Positions 8,901-18,370 of a stretch of DNA of 64,000 nt are shown piece by piece. Source of the DNA: Rhizaria sp. SCN 62-66 (lineage: Eukaryota > Rhizaria, unplaced); NCBI GenBank assembly GCA_001724265.1, contig MEDY01000205.1:30295-94294 (forward strand), given 5' to 3'. How positions within the stretch are numbered: position 1 is the first letter of the stretch; the number at the start of each line of letters is the position of its first letter. The position numbers and the translations under genes are program-made. The notes beneath the pieces were generated by a model, which ran no database searches, was not told where the DNA came from, and saw only the letters and a list, made by a program, of their open reading frames with translations.

Positions 8901-10690
8901 GCAACAACAACAACAGCAGCAGCAACAACAACAACAAAACTCACTTTGCTGAGGCTAATATGACAGCATCGACTGTGAATGACAAGTCTGGGTCGCATTG
9001 CTGCAGCGATTGCAGTGAGGCGCGGACTTTCATCGCCACAGCGTTTGACCGCAACATCTAGTCCAGCAATATGATCAACAAGCCTGCTGCTGCTGCTGCT
9101 GCTGCATCATCTGTGCGCAGCTTCGTTGTTGCGCCCCAGTATAAGAACACAGCTCCTGTGCCCATTGTTAGATTTGACTACCCGCCTCTCGATAATGATG
9201 ATGGGGATGACGCGACTGATGAGAACGGTCCAGTGTCGGCGATCTCTGCGACAGCGCTGGCTTCGAAGGCGGATTTTGCGGCATTGGCTGCAACCGAGTC
9301 CGCACGCGCACTGTGTTCCAGGCCGTTGCCTTCGCGCCCTGGCAAGCCGCGTGGGCTGGGCTTGAGTACAGTCAACGGAGGCGATTCGGCTGCAGTCATC
9401 AGAGGCAGCTCGCATTCAGTCAACAAAGAGAACTCGACTCCAGTCAGTAGAGGCGGCTTATAGACTGTCAGTGCAAGCAAGGCCGCCACTCCGGCATCCC
9501 ACAGGACGGCTGCGCAGGCGGGCGACGCCACTGCCGTCCTGAGAGCGGGTTATGCCGATGCTGCTCGGCACAACGCGTGGCCCGCTCAGGATGCACGCGC
9601 GCTGCGGACGAGAAATGCGGACGCGAGGGCACGTGGTTCTCAAGCCGCAGACGGCAACAACCACGCGACTGCTGTTGTGGCTGACCCTCACGACATCCGT
9701 GAACCGTATGCGCCGCAGTCGTTGTGGACGTCGCGGCCACTCATGGCGTCAACGGAAAATGTGGGTTCACAGCACATCGCCGTCGGTAGCGCTCTGCTAG
9801 CGGCGCCTCCGGCACTTCCCCAGCGTCCCAACCGCGGCATTGCGTTGCTGAGTGACTCTAGCACGAGCAACACACGCGCTAACAGCGAGAATAGCGCGGC
9901 CAGCAACAGGGCGGGCGCTGTTGCGAGCGCAATGACCGCATTGTTCAGTCAAAACAGCCGCAGTCACGTCCCTAGCGCCAGCGTCACGAGCAGCAGCAGC
10001 AGCAGCAGCAGCAGCGACGGCGACGGCGACGGCGACGGCGATAAAGTTCACGTTCTCGATGACATTGATAAGCGCAATGGCGCTCCCCACGACGATTGTG
10101 CTAGGAATAATAATCGTGGCTCTAGCACTTATAGCGGAGGCTATGCGGTGGGGCGGCGAGTGCGGTTCGTGCGGCCCGGCTCCCCGGTTGATTTTGCGGC
10201 GGACACTGCACTGCAGCGGCGCGGCGCCGAGGCGTTGGCGCGGTCAATCTCGCTCTTACAGGCCATTGCGGACACTGCGGTCGCTAAAGCGGCGAGGGCC
10301 GCGACTGACAACGGCGCAGAGACTGCTGTTGACGCAGAGGCTGATGACGAGGAGGCTGAGGACGAGGAGGGTGATTATGGCGCTGATGCATGCGATGGAG
10401 TTGTGGTTGAAAAGAGCAGTTTGTATGACAGCATCCAGCCGGCAAAGGCGTACGTTTCTGACCACGAAGATGATGATTATGGCTACGAGGACCGTGCTCA
10501 TTATCAAACAACTGCGACCAATCTGGAGGCATTCAGTGGTGACGATGATCGCGCTCAGTATGCTGCGGAGCGGCTCGATTACATGCAGGCTGGCTTGGCT
10601 GCGAACACTGGTGACGCTGGGATTGATTTGGTGTACGAGAACAGCAATGACAAAGAGATTGCTGGTCCGTTTTCTTCTCTTTTCACGTAA
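5921..10690 (+). CDS. Giant Ala-rich coiled-coil protein read through four in-frame UAG codons
   Basis: One frame runs from ATG 5921 to TAA 10688-10690 (1,589 codons). It is broken only by TAG at 7157, 8840, 9059 and 9461 (codons 413, 974, 1047, 1181) and by no other stop. If UAG is a sense codon, the product is a single protein. Residues about 25-960 are an extreme coiled coil dominated by Ala, Glu, Arg, Asp and Lys (repeating AEAAAAKAEAAEA-type units). From about 975 it becomes Ser/Asn-rich, with a poly-Ser/poly-Asp-Gly stretch near 9990-10040 and an acidic, Tyr-containing C-terminus. No catalytic domain is visible; a structural or cytoskeletal role is only a guess. Under the standard code only codons 1-412 would be made. 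Alternatives are a pseudogene or sequencing errors, but the frame is kept across all four sites and composition does not change at them. Confidence 0.7.
7157..7159 (+). other. In-frame UAG (codon 413) in the coiled-coil gene
   Basis: The codons are GGA AGT TAG GCC GCG. The Ala-rich coiled coil continues in the same frame directly after it (AAAAAALDAEACKHAAELAA) for a further 560 codons. Confidence 0.85.
8840..8842 (+). other. In-frame UAG (codon 974)
   Basis: The codons are CCG TGT TAG AGT GGT. The following codons give an Asn/Ser-rich run typical of proteins in this window, still in frame. Confidence 0.8.
9059..9061 (+). other. In-frame UAG (codon 1047)
   Basis: The codons are AAC ATC TAG TCC AGC AAT. 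The segment between this and the previous UAG (72 codons) has no other stop, and the frame then enters SSNMINKPAAAAAAA. Confidence 0.8.
9461..9463 (+). other. In-frame UAG (codon 1181)
   Basis: The codons are GGC TTA TAG ACT GTC. The next 70 or so codons contain no ATG, yet remain open and in frame to the TAA at 10688. This argues against a new downstream gene. Confidence 0.8.
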
Positions 10691-11024
10691 CGCAACATAA
10701 TAACACTTGGCATAAGACGTTACCGCTCTCCGGAGTGACACAATAACGATATTTAGCTGATCTCAGATCCCAATACAGGTTTTTGAAGATACATATACGT
10801 ACGTACAATCATTGCGCGTGTGGAATGACTGTTGTACGCTGCAGCCATACGCACGTTTACTCTTTGTCTTTATGAAAGTATCAGTGTTCGGCAACCAACA
10901 TGAATTATCATCTTGCATGACAACCCGAGAGCTTGTAAATGTGAAAAACGAACACCTGGGACTGCCTGCTCTTAAAACGGAATAATAAATGCTGACAATT
11001 TGCATTGGAAACATCACGTGCTTT
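10691..11024. other. Convergent 3' intergenic region
   Basis: 334 AT-rich bases between the TAA of the coiled-coil gene and the TAA of the next minus-strand gene. It contains a TACGTACGTAC run near 10797 and an AATAATAAATG stretch near 10981. Nothing else is recognisable. Confidence 0.4.
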
Positions 11025-11733
11025 TTAATGTGGTCGATCAACAATTTTATTGATGTCATGAAGGTTCTCTTCAAAACAATCCGCAGTCGGGAGCAGCTCA
11101 GCAAACTCCGGAACGCGGGCTGTCAGAAGATGTAGCACACGCACGATCATGGTTACTTGTTTTACTAGATATTTTGTCGCAAAGCCTCCGAAGGACTCAA
11201 GAACGCGCCCTATTTGAGGATGTGTGAAGGCACGGGTAAACATTGTGTCATCGAAGAAAGTTAGGCAATTCCACAGCTTTCGAAGAGGCCTTGTCTCTGA
11301 GAGGTTGACAAGCGGCACAAACTCGTCGCTGGTCATAAAGTTCACACGGTCTCTGGGGCGCAGCGCGTTGTCGACGTAGTCTTGGCCGCTGTCTTTGGCA
11401 CCGGTTGCCGGCGATGATTCGTTTCTCGCAACGGCCGTGGCTGCCGGCAGTATCATCGTCGTCGTCACGTTCATAGCCACTACCGGTGTCGTAATGGGTT
11501 TGGCGGTTGTTATCGCTAATGTCGTCGGTGATGCTGTCGCAGCAGAGTAGAAAAAACATCGTTGAACAGGCGTAATTGCGAATGTCACTGCAGTAACTCA
11601 TGCTCGGTGGGAAACGCTGGATGACGCTGCGCCACAGCGGGACGAACAAGAGCAAAAAATTAGTCATAGTAGGCAATAGTGTGGTTATTTTTACTGAGCT
11701 GCACTCTGAAGCGCCCTTACCACGTTCGTACAT
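11025..11733 (-). CDS. Small two-exon gene of unknown function (191 aa, tentative)
   Basis: My model is exon 1 11733-11721 (ATG plus 13 bases in total) and exon 2 11587-11025 ending at TAA. It is joined through a 133-base intron with donor GTAAGG and acceptor CTGCAG. The frame of exon 2 is closed upstream by a TGA, so without splicing the first ATG would lie well inside it (MNVTTTM). The product starts MYERVTFAITPVQRCFF, then a Thr/Ala-rich segment. It ends in a helical-looking Leu/Val/Phe-rich part containing LVNLSETRPLRKLWNCLTFFDD and VTMIVRVLHLLTARVPEFAELL. No family is recognised. The exon-2 frame is reasonably convincing, but the tiny first exon rests on splice-site fit alone. Confidence 0.4.
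11588..11720 (-). other. Proposed intron in the 11025-11733 gene
   Basis: 133 bases with donor GTAAGG and acceptor CTGCAG. The phase-1 junction makes a Val codon and removes an in-frame TGA. A pyrimidine-rich tract lies inside. The support is structural only. Confidence 0.35.
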
Positions 11734-12008
11734 ATCACACCAAGTGACTTATAGATGTAAACACATGAGTTAGGAGATATGTTTAGGAGCCTTTCCTATA
11801 TATCTCTCTGTTACATGGCACTTCAGGACTCGTATAACCGAAGTAGATAAGACTAAGAGCCTTATAAACGGTAAGAGTTGTGTTAATGTTGCTGAACATG
11901 TGATGCAATATTCCTTACGCCTGCATGAGATTACTTCTGTTCGTGAAGTGAGAAAACATTAGTGGGGCGAACAGTCGTGTTAGAAAGACAAAAAAATGCA
12001 CAGCACCA

Positions 12009-12404
12009 TCATGACAAGCCGTAGCCAGACTAACTAAAAGTGATCGTAGTGTTGAAGTTGGGGCTGCATTTCTTTGCCTCGCAACATGCCTCAAAGCATT
12101 TCAAGACCTTTTCATCAAAGGGGTTAAAATCCTCATCGCTGTCAGTACCCATTGGTCCTTCATCGCCATTTTTGCACGACACCACGCGGCCGATGGGCAC
12201 GGCACCACCAAGCAGACTCGCCGGACACGGCTTGTAAGCGATGAACCACGGCGTGCACGAGGACCTGACTGGGACGACTGAGGGGGGGTAGAACATCACA
12301 GTGCCAACAGGGTATGTCGTTAGCTTGCTGGACTCGCCGTACACAATGTTGCTCTCGGGAAGTTGCAATGGGTAAGAATTTTGAATTTTGGATGACGAAA
12401 ACAC
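12009..12404 (-). CDS. Cys-rich protein, probable 3' exon of an incompletely resolved gene
   Basis: A minus-strand frame open from about 12404 carries a plausible extracellular-type sequence with seven Cys (SSCTPW, KPCPA, VSCKNG, KCFEACCEAKKCSPN) and an acidic DSDEDFNPFDE segment. There is no good ATG at its upstream end (the first is internal, at about 12301), so a 5' exon is missing. The frame reaches TAG at 12030-12032. If UAG is read as sense in this genome it continues seven codons to TGA at 12009-12011, which is why I extend it there. A candidate 5' exon with a membrane segment lies at 12426-12647, but I could not find a splice pair that joins them. Function unknown. Confidence 0.35.
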
Positions 12405-12425
12405 GAAATGGTGCAGTTCACAGTG

Positions 12426-12647
12426 TTATTTCGCTTTTTTGAAAGAATGAATACTATGGTGCCGTTTCTCTGTGGATTTCCTGCGAGAGAGTCCCTTTAT
12501 GTAAAATCTCGCGCGTAACAGAGCACAAGGTGGAAATATTGCTATCAACAAGTATGCTGTCAAAATGCAAGGCAAGGACGCAATGAACCAACGAATATTC
12601 TTGTTTTGGCCAGCTGAAGCACTTTGACTTGTGACCACGGTGAACAT
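12426..12647 (-). CDS. Possible membrane-anchor exon (73 aa ORF)
   Basis: From ATG 12645-12647 the frame gives a short hydrophilic N-terminus, one strong hydrophobic segment (WFIASLPCILTAYLLIAIF), then a basic tail (GLSRRKSTEKRHH) to TAA. It would suit a type II signal anchor. It could be the first exon of the Cys-rich gene just downstream on the same strand, a small independent membrane protein, or chance in AT-richer DNA. No GTACG or GTAAG donor was found in it. Confidence 0.2.
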   Translation of the reverse strand: MFTVVTSQSASAGQNKNIRWFIASLPCILTAYLLIAIFPPCALLRARFYIKGLSRRKSTEKRHHSIHSFKKAK

Positions 12648-13021
12648 GGGGAAGTGACGGAAAAGAAAATCATAGTGTATTAACACTGAGACCAGGTGAG
12701 AGGGTAGAAACGGCTTTCTTTCAAAGACAACAGCAAGCTCACAACATCCGTTATTTTGTTTGCGGCTAACATAACCGAACTATACTCTATTCTGGTTATT
12801 CAACACTTCTACTATTGCAGTCAGCTCGCTTGGTAACACTCTCATTTTTCAGTCTCTAATTCCATCACTTCACCCTTCAACTCTCCTCCTCCCTGCGTCT
12901 GCTATTTGTTCAACCCTACATCACAGAGTTCTCCGTCATCGAAATAACCACACAACACATCTACGCTACGGGTTATCCCATTGATCAAGTACTGCGATAC
13001 CTTGTTTGAGCCTGACTAGTG
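12648..13021. promoter_or_regulatory. Region upstream of the BBOF1-like gene
   Basis: Roughly 370 bases with no convincing coding sequence. The 130 or so bases before the ATG at 13022 are C/T-rich, as in other 5' UTRs in this window. This is the likely promoter of the plus-strand gene and perhaps of the minus-strand Cys-rich gene. Confidence 0.3.
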
Positions 13022-15715
13022 ATGTCTGCGAGCCCCCGCAAGAAAGCGGCTCCGTCGTCCAGCGGCGGTCCCAACGTCGAGGCCGAAGCCAAGGCCGCAG
13101 GCGCCGCTGCAGCGCGGAAGATCAAGATGAAGCCCGTCCCCACGGAGGACGACCTTGCCAAGGCGCGCCTGCAGCTTGTACGCGCCCAAGAGCAGAGCAA
13201 ACACCTCGCGCGTCTTGTGCAAGAGAACCTCGCTTTGAAGGACATTTCAAGCGAAATCGGCGCCGCGCTGCACACTCAGGTCGCCACCCAGACCTCTATC
13301 CTGGCCGACCTGGACTCCGAGCTTACATCGACTGACAGCGAGGTCGTCTCCACGCAGCAGCACATCGAGGCGCTCATGCGCCAGCGCGAGAACATGCACG
13401 CAGCGCACGAGACCCGCATGTCATCCCGCCGCGAGCGCCACGCCCAGGCGATCGCGGGTCTTCTGTCTGATCTCAACGATCAACGCGCGCTCTTTGCCGC
13501 TAACGCGGACCTGCGCGCGGAGAAGAAGGCGCTGTACGAGGCGCTCGATGTCGCATCCGCCGAGGCTGCGCGCGCGCGGCACTCGCACCACGTGACGGTC
13601 AGCGACCGTGAGCACCTGTGCTTGCTCGAGAAGGCGACGCTGCGCCGCGGCATGCTGTCGAAGCTCGCGTCCACCAAGCTTGGGCTGCTGGGCAAGGTCG
13701 GCCACCAGCTGCACACCACGACGCGCCGCGTCACGCTGGAGCACCAGCAGGCGGCGCTCGAGGTCGCCTACCAGTCCGCCGTCGTGGAGAGGGACACGGC
13801 GCACTGCGACCGCGCAGAGACTCGTCTGAGGGCGTTACGGCGCGCGGCTGAGCTCGACCTGCAGGCGCTGGCGATGGCCAAGGACCGCGAGGCTGCGGTG
13901 CAGCGAAGGCTCGCCAAGGAGGCCGTTGTTCTGGCGGCTCTGCAGCGCATGGCTGTAACGCACGACCTAAAAAGCTATAGTGCCTATAAGAAGAACGGTA
14001 AGAAGCTTCCCGCATCCCAGCAACAACAGCAGCAGCGCAGTGCAAATGCGAGCAATGAGCGCAGCGGCGTTAGTAGCGCGAATGGCGATGCGAGTGCGAG
14101 CGGCGGCGGTGGCGCTGGTGGTGGTGTTTCAGATCAGATGTGGCGTGACGTTGGCGAAAGCTTGAATCTCTCGCAGTCAGTCATCAGCAACAACAACAAC
14201 ACCAATAGCAGTAACAACCATGGCGACAGCGCTCACGGTCACACTGCCGCCCAGAGTCAGCTGCTTGCGCCGAGTCAATCTCAGACGCTCACAGTCACTC
14301 TCGGCCCCACCACAAACGATTCCTCGACTGCTGACCACCACCATCACTACAACAACAACAACAGCAACAGCAATAGCAATACGGACAGCAGCGGTGACTA
14401 TTCTGCCGGCTCACAGTCATTCCGTGGTCTCACAGTCACTGCCAGCAGCGGCAGTAATCCCTCCCATAACAACAACAACAGCAACAAAAACAGTAGTGTT
14501 GCGAACAACATCAACACTGCGGCGGTGGTCCCCATCAGTGCACGCCGTGTCTCTGCCACTTCCTACGGCTCCGGCGCGGTTGCGACCGCAGGCGTGTTCT
14601 CGAAGGCGAAACTAGCGCGGTGTCCGTACGGGTCGGACGGTGCGCGCCGAATCAACGCCTCGGTCGCCGCAAATACCAACCTGCACCCTCTCGCATCTGT
14701 CAACTCTTACAACAACAATAACAACGCTGCTGTCCAGAACACGATGAATGCTGCTGCGAGCCTGAACGCCGCGAGTGCTAATTCTGCAATGCGCATCGGT
14801 AGCGCGACCATCGCAGCGACGCCCGCCACCGCAGCCGCAGCCGCTGCCGCCTCTGCTTCCACTGCCATCACCGGCGGCGGCGGCGCAGGACGCGGCAGCA
14901 ACAGCAGCACGAGCGGGCTAGCCGGGGTCACGCGCGCTCTCCAGGCCGAGACCGTGACCGTGGCGGGGGAGCTCCGCGCGCTGCTGGAGGCGACGGCGCA
15001 GGCGCGCGGCACGGCGGCGCGGGCGCACGAGGGCGCTCAGAGGCTGCTGCGGCTGCAGTAGGACTCGCTCCGGCTGCTCGAGCTGGCGATGGGTGACGCG
15101 TACGCGCAAGGAGCCGCCGCCGCCGCAGCAGCAGCAGCGGCAGCGGCGCAGACTGGGGGCGATGCTGGGGGCAGCAGCAGGGTCAATGGGGGGGCAGCTG
15201 CGGCTCTCGGGGGACTGGACGGGGCCATTCAACGGGCGGCCGCGGGCGAGCCCGTTTGGCCGCACTCGCACACACACGGACTCGTTTCCACTGCGCGCAA
15301 CCACAACAACAGCAACAACAACGGCGATGACACTCCGAACAACAACAATCTCAGCAACAGCAGTAGTGGTCGCCGGAGTGGTGGCGGTGATAGCCGCGAT
15401 GCTGAGGCGGAGGGCGAGGAGTTCGAGGCTGAGCTTGACCGTGCCGTCGCGGCCCCGTTTGACCTCTCTTGGCCCGCGCGCGCCGCCCTCCTGGCCTCCA
15501 CTGGCGAAGCCGCCGGAACCGACAGCGGGAGCAGCGATGCCACGACGATGGCGATTATGAGTGAGCGTTCTCTATTGCCCTGGCCGCTCAAACGCGGCGT
15601 CCCACCTAAGCTCTCGATGGTGCGGTTCGGAGACGCCCTGGCGTTGCTGGCGCTACTGTACCATAAGCTGGACGCGACACCGGCGCCCGCGCCGATCAAA
15701 CGCTCTGTCGTCTAA
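13022..15715 (+). CDS. Coiled-coil protein resembling BBOF1/CFAP157 family, one in-frame UAG
   Basis: The frame runs from ATG 13022 to TAA 15713-15715 (897 codons) with a single in-frame TAG at 15059-15061 (codon 680). After a basic Ala-rich N-terminus, residues about 40-320 form a long coiled coil. Its centre reads EKATLRRGMLSKLASTKLGL followed by a TTTRRVTLEHQQAALEV segment. This resembles the stretch of basal-body orientation factor 1 and CFAP157, where an EK-x-L-x-x-E/GM helix is followed by a TTKRxIxEN-type motif. If so, it would be a flagellar axoneme or basal-body protein. Residues about 335-640 are Asn/Ser/His/Gly-rich low complexity. The C-terminal 220 residues, beyond the UAG, end in a folded-looking helix (LSMVRFGDALALLALLYHKL). 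The family call is tentative; the gene is firm. Kinesin-like or other coiled-coil families remain possible. Confidence 0.65.
15059..15061 (+). other. In-frame UAG (codon 680) in the BBOF1-like gene
   Basis: The codons are CGG CTG CAG TAG GAC TCG CTC CGG. The UAG sits inside a Leu-rich amphipathic helix (AQRLLRLQ, then DSLRLLELAM) that is continuous only if UAG is decoded. Confidence 0.85.
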
Positions 15716-15827
15716 GTTAACTGCGGTGCACATATGCGAGCTGATGTTGGGCTCAGTGCTGTCTGCTGAGCATAATACTTGGCAAGTTTAAGTTTTAAAC
15801 TAAAATCAATTGATATCTAGACAATAC

Positions 15828-15864
15828 AGTCAGTAATATAAAACCCGGTTTTATATTACTGACT
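15828..15864. repeat. Perfect 18-bp inverted repeat with one-base centre
   Basis: The left arm 15828-15845 (AGTCAGTAATATAAAACC) is the exact reverse complement of 15847-15864, with a single C between. It lies 113 bases after one stop codon and about 300 bases from the converging one. Possible roles are a shared 3'-end or termination element, or a remnant of a small inverted-repeat element. Confidence 0.85.
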
Positions 15865-16049
15865 ATACGATGAATTTTATACGATCGAAACAAATGTAAT
15901 ACACTGAATTCTTTCTTTACATCAGTTTTAGGGCTTCAATGAACATGTTATCAAGATACTACATATATGTACGTATATTATATCTGTATTGTTTCAATCA
16001 CGATTATCTAACGATCGTCACAAAAAAGTGGTTCATCTTTTACAAAATA

Positions 16050-16050
<1 letters not shown>

Positions 16051-16086
<36 letters not shown>
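16051..16086. repeat. (AAC)12 microsatellite
   Basis: Twelve perfect AAC units in the 3' flank of Abi, outside any coding sequence. Confidence 0.9.
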
Positions 16087-16087
<1 letters not shown>

Positions 16088-16164
16088 CTTCAAACCAAGA
16101 TCTCTTGGGGCGAAGTCGCACCTAGACTCAATTAAGTACCTTGATTGTCTACTTCGGAGCGTAC

Positions 16165-16788
16165 TTACTGCGGCGGCGGGGGCGGGGGCGCGCGCATGGT
16201 TCCGAACGGGCTCGGCGGCGGCATCATTCCGCCAGCTCCAGCGCCAGGAGTCATCGGCGGCGGCGGCGGCGGGCGCATCGTCCCGAACGGGCTCGGCGGC
16301 ACCGCTCCGTGCGGCGGCGGCGGCGGCGGGAAAGCGCCGCCGGCCGTCGGGGAGAGCGCGGCCGACGGCGGCGGCGGCGGCATGGACGGCGCGCGGCCCA
16401 GCGTCGGCGGCGGCGGCGGCGCAGCGACAGTGGAGAAGCGGCTCGGCGGCGGCAGGCGCGGGGACGGGACGGCGCCGGCGGGACCGCTGCCGCCGCCGTT
16501 GCCGGGGGAGGTGGCGAAGGCGGCTGCGAAGGCAGAGGTAGGGGACGCGGCGACGTTGGGCGGGGGCGGCGGCGGGGAAGTAAATGACGAGGACGGGGAG
16601 ACGGTTAGAGTGGTAGCGCCGGCGGGGGCGGGGGGCGCGGCCGGGGGGGTCATGGGCGGCGGGGGAGTGAACACCGGCGCTGCCGCCGCCGCCGCCGCCG
16701 CTGCCGCAGCAGCTTGCGCAGCAGCAGCGGCGGCTTCGGCCTCCGCATGTGCCTGAGCTTGAGCCTGCGCCTGAGCATAGGCCTCAGC

Positions 16789-16833
<45 letters not shown>

Positions 16834-17919
16834 GTAAGCATAAGCAGCCTCGGCCTCAGCCTGGGCCTGAGCTTGAGCCTGCGCTTGCGCCTGGGCTTCG
16901 GCCTCCGCAGCAGCGGCAGCAGCGGCGGCGGCGGCGTGCTCGTCCTCCTCTCTCTCATGGTAGGTATCAGGCACCGAGACGGGCGCGGCTGCACTCGACG
17001 CGTGCGAGTACGCCCCCGCCCCCATACTATGGCCGCCGTTGCCGGGGGCCTGGAGAGCGAATGAAGGCGTGGGGGGCGCATTAGCGGCGCCGAGGCGCGC
17101 ACCGGCCGAGGGCACAGGCGGGATACTGAAGTTGCCCGATGGGGAAAGCGGGTTGAAAGCTGCCGGCGGGGCGTTGTTGAATGAGGGGGAGGAGAGGAGA
17201 CCAGGCGGGGGGCGCGCACCGCCCGCGCCGTACATCGAGGACGAGACCGATGAGGATGACGCGGAGAGCGGCGAGTTGGGAAGCTGGGGCATCGAGGGCG
17301 CGGGGCCGGCGGCGGAGGCGACATTAGCGCCCATCGCGTACAACGAACCGACGCCAGAGTTGACTATAGAGGCGGCGGAGGACGCTGATGCAAAGGCGGG
17401 GCCCGCGGCGGCCGCGGAGACGTCACCGACGCCAGCAAGCGACTCTAGGTCGAGCGGGGCGTGTGTGTAGGGCTTATGCGACAGCAGCACGTTAGCCTGC
17501 AGTTCGTGAGGCGCGGCGGAGACGATCTTCTCTGTGGGGGCCAGAGGGTGGGAGGTGCGCGGGCAAGCGAGGCTGAGGTGCAGGCGCGTGGCGACGCGGG
17601 TCTCCTCGGCCGAGACGCGCGCCGAGACGGCATCGATGCGCCGGGCAACGGCGTCCAAGTCGGCGGACTGGGCGGCGAGCAAAGCAGAGAGGTTGCGACC
17701 GGCGACGAGGATGGACTCGGCGATAGTAGCACAGGTGTCCTCAATGTATTTGGTCGAGTGGCCGAGGATGGCAGCATTAAGCTCGGAGGGGTTTTGCGCG
17801 TGGTAGTTCATCGAGGAGATGTCCAGAGAGTCGGTCTGGGTGTTGAAGTAGTCGACGATTTGACGCAGGGGCTCCGAGCGGAGCGCCGCGATGGAATTAG
17901 TCACTCCTTCGCGGGACAT
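16165..17919 (-). CDS. ABI: Abi, SCAR/WAVE regulatory complex subunit
   Basis: A single exon of 584 residues from ATG 17917-17919 to TAA. Abi is the subunit of the WAVE/SCAR complex that holds SCAR and links it to Nap1 and Sra1, controlling Arp2/3-driven actin assembly at the leading edge. Residues about 1-160 match the conserved Abi N-terminus: a four-helix region (HSTKYIEDTCATIAESILVAG, then LSALLAAQSADLDAVARRID), a SAEETRVATRLHL segment and a LDLESLAGVG motif just after it. Residues 160-340 are Ala/Ser/Pro low complexity, then an Ala-Gln dipeptide tract interrupted by about 14 Gln (residues about 363-377). The C-terminal 150 residues are Pro-rich, ending in two copies of a PFGTMR-x-PPPPPP unit. 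There is no SH3 domain, unlike animal Abi but as in other protist Abi proteins. The Pro-rich end could bind profilin or SH3 proteins. Confidence 0.88.
16789..16830 (-). repeat. CTG/CAG repeat coding poly-Gln in Abi
   Basis: An uninterrupted (CTG)n run on the plus strand, read as a Gln tract in Abi. The flanking AQ and AE dipeptide codons look like the same repeat in a degenerated form. Confidence 0.85.
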
Positions 17920-18370
17920 GGTGCTTTAAGCGATTAAAAAGCGGTTCAACCAGTACAAGAATTGCTCAAATAAACGAATTTGAGCCACTTGACGGACGGT
18001 GCAACGCAACCAAAAGGCGAAACTCACCCCCCACCCACGACGACTCTCACTGAGGGAGGCATGCACGAGCCTCAGCCCAGCGGCTTAAATTTCATATCCA
18101 CCACAAAAGGTTTTTTAACTACTTGACTTTTCATCTGTTCAAGTTGGTTATACACCATGATATTATCAAAGTAAAATTACATTGCGGTGCAATGAATAGA
18201 ATCATTCTTGTTGTTAGATAAATTGTTTAAGGGTATGTATCGTGTTAGATGCACGTATAAAAGTGCTCTTATTTTGTCGTCACAGGTCAATAATGCCATG
18301 AATATACTTACTATATAGTCAAATTATATGTTTACACAAGTAAAGTGTAGTATGTCCTTGAAAGAGATGG
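17920..18370. promoter_or_regulatory. Abi promoter / protease gene 3' flank
   Basis: 451 bases between the Abi ATG and the TAA of the protease gene, both minus strand. It is AT-rich, with one hydrophilic stretch lacking open frames. No canonical poly(A) signal was noticed for the protease. Confidence 0.35.

Larger units (their letters stand above)
15716..16164. other. Convergent 3' intergenic region
   Basis: 449 AT-rich bases between the TAA of the BBOF1-like gene and the TAA of Abi. It holds a perfect inverted repeat (15828-15864) and a CAA-repeat (16051-16086). No gene seen. Confidence 0.5.

Noticed and set aside
9677-10690. A separate gene starting at GTG 9677
   Set aside because: The frame is already open from the TAG at 9461 with no ATG near 9677. 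It is continuous with the upstream coiled-coil frame.
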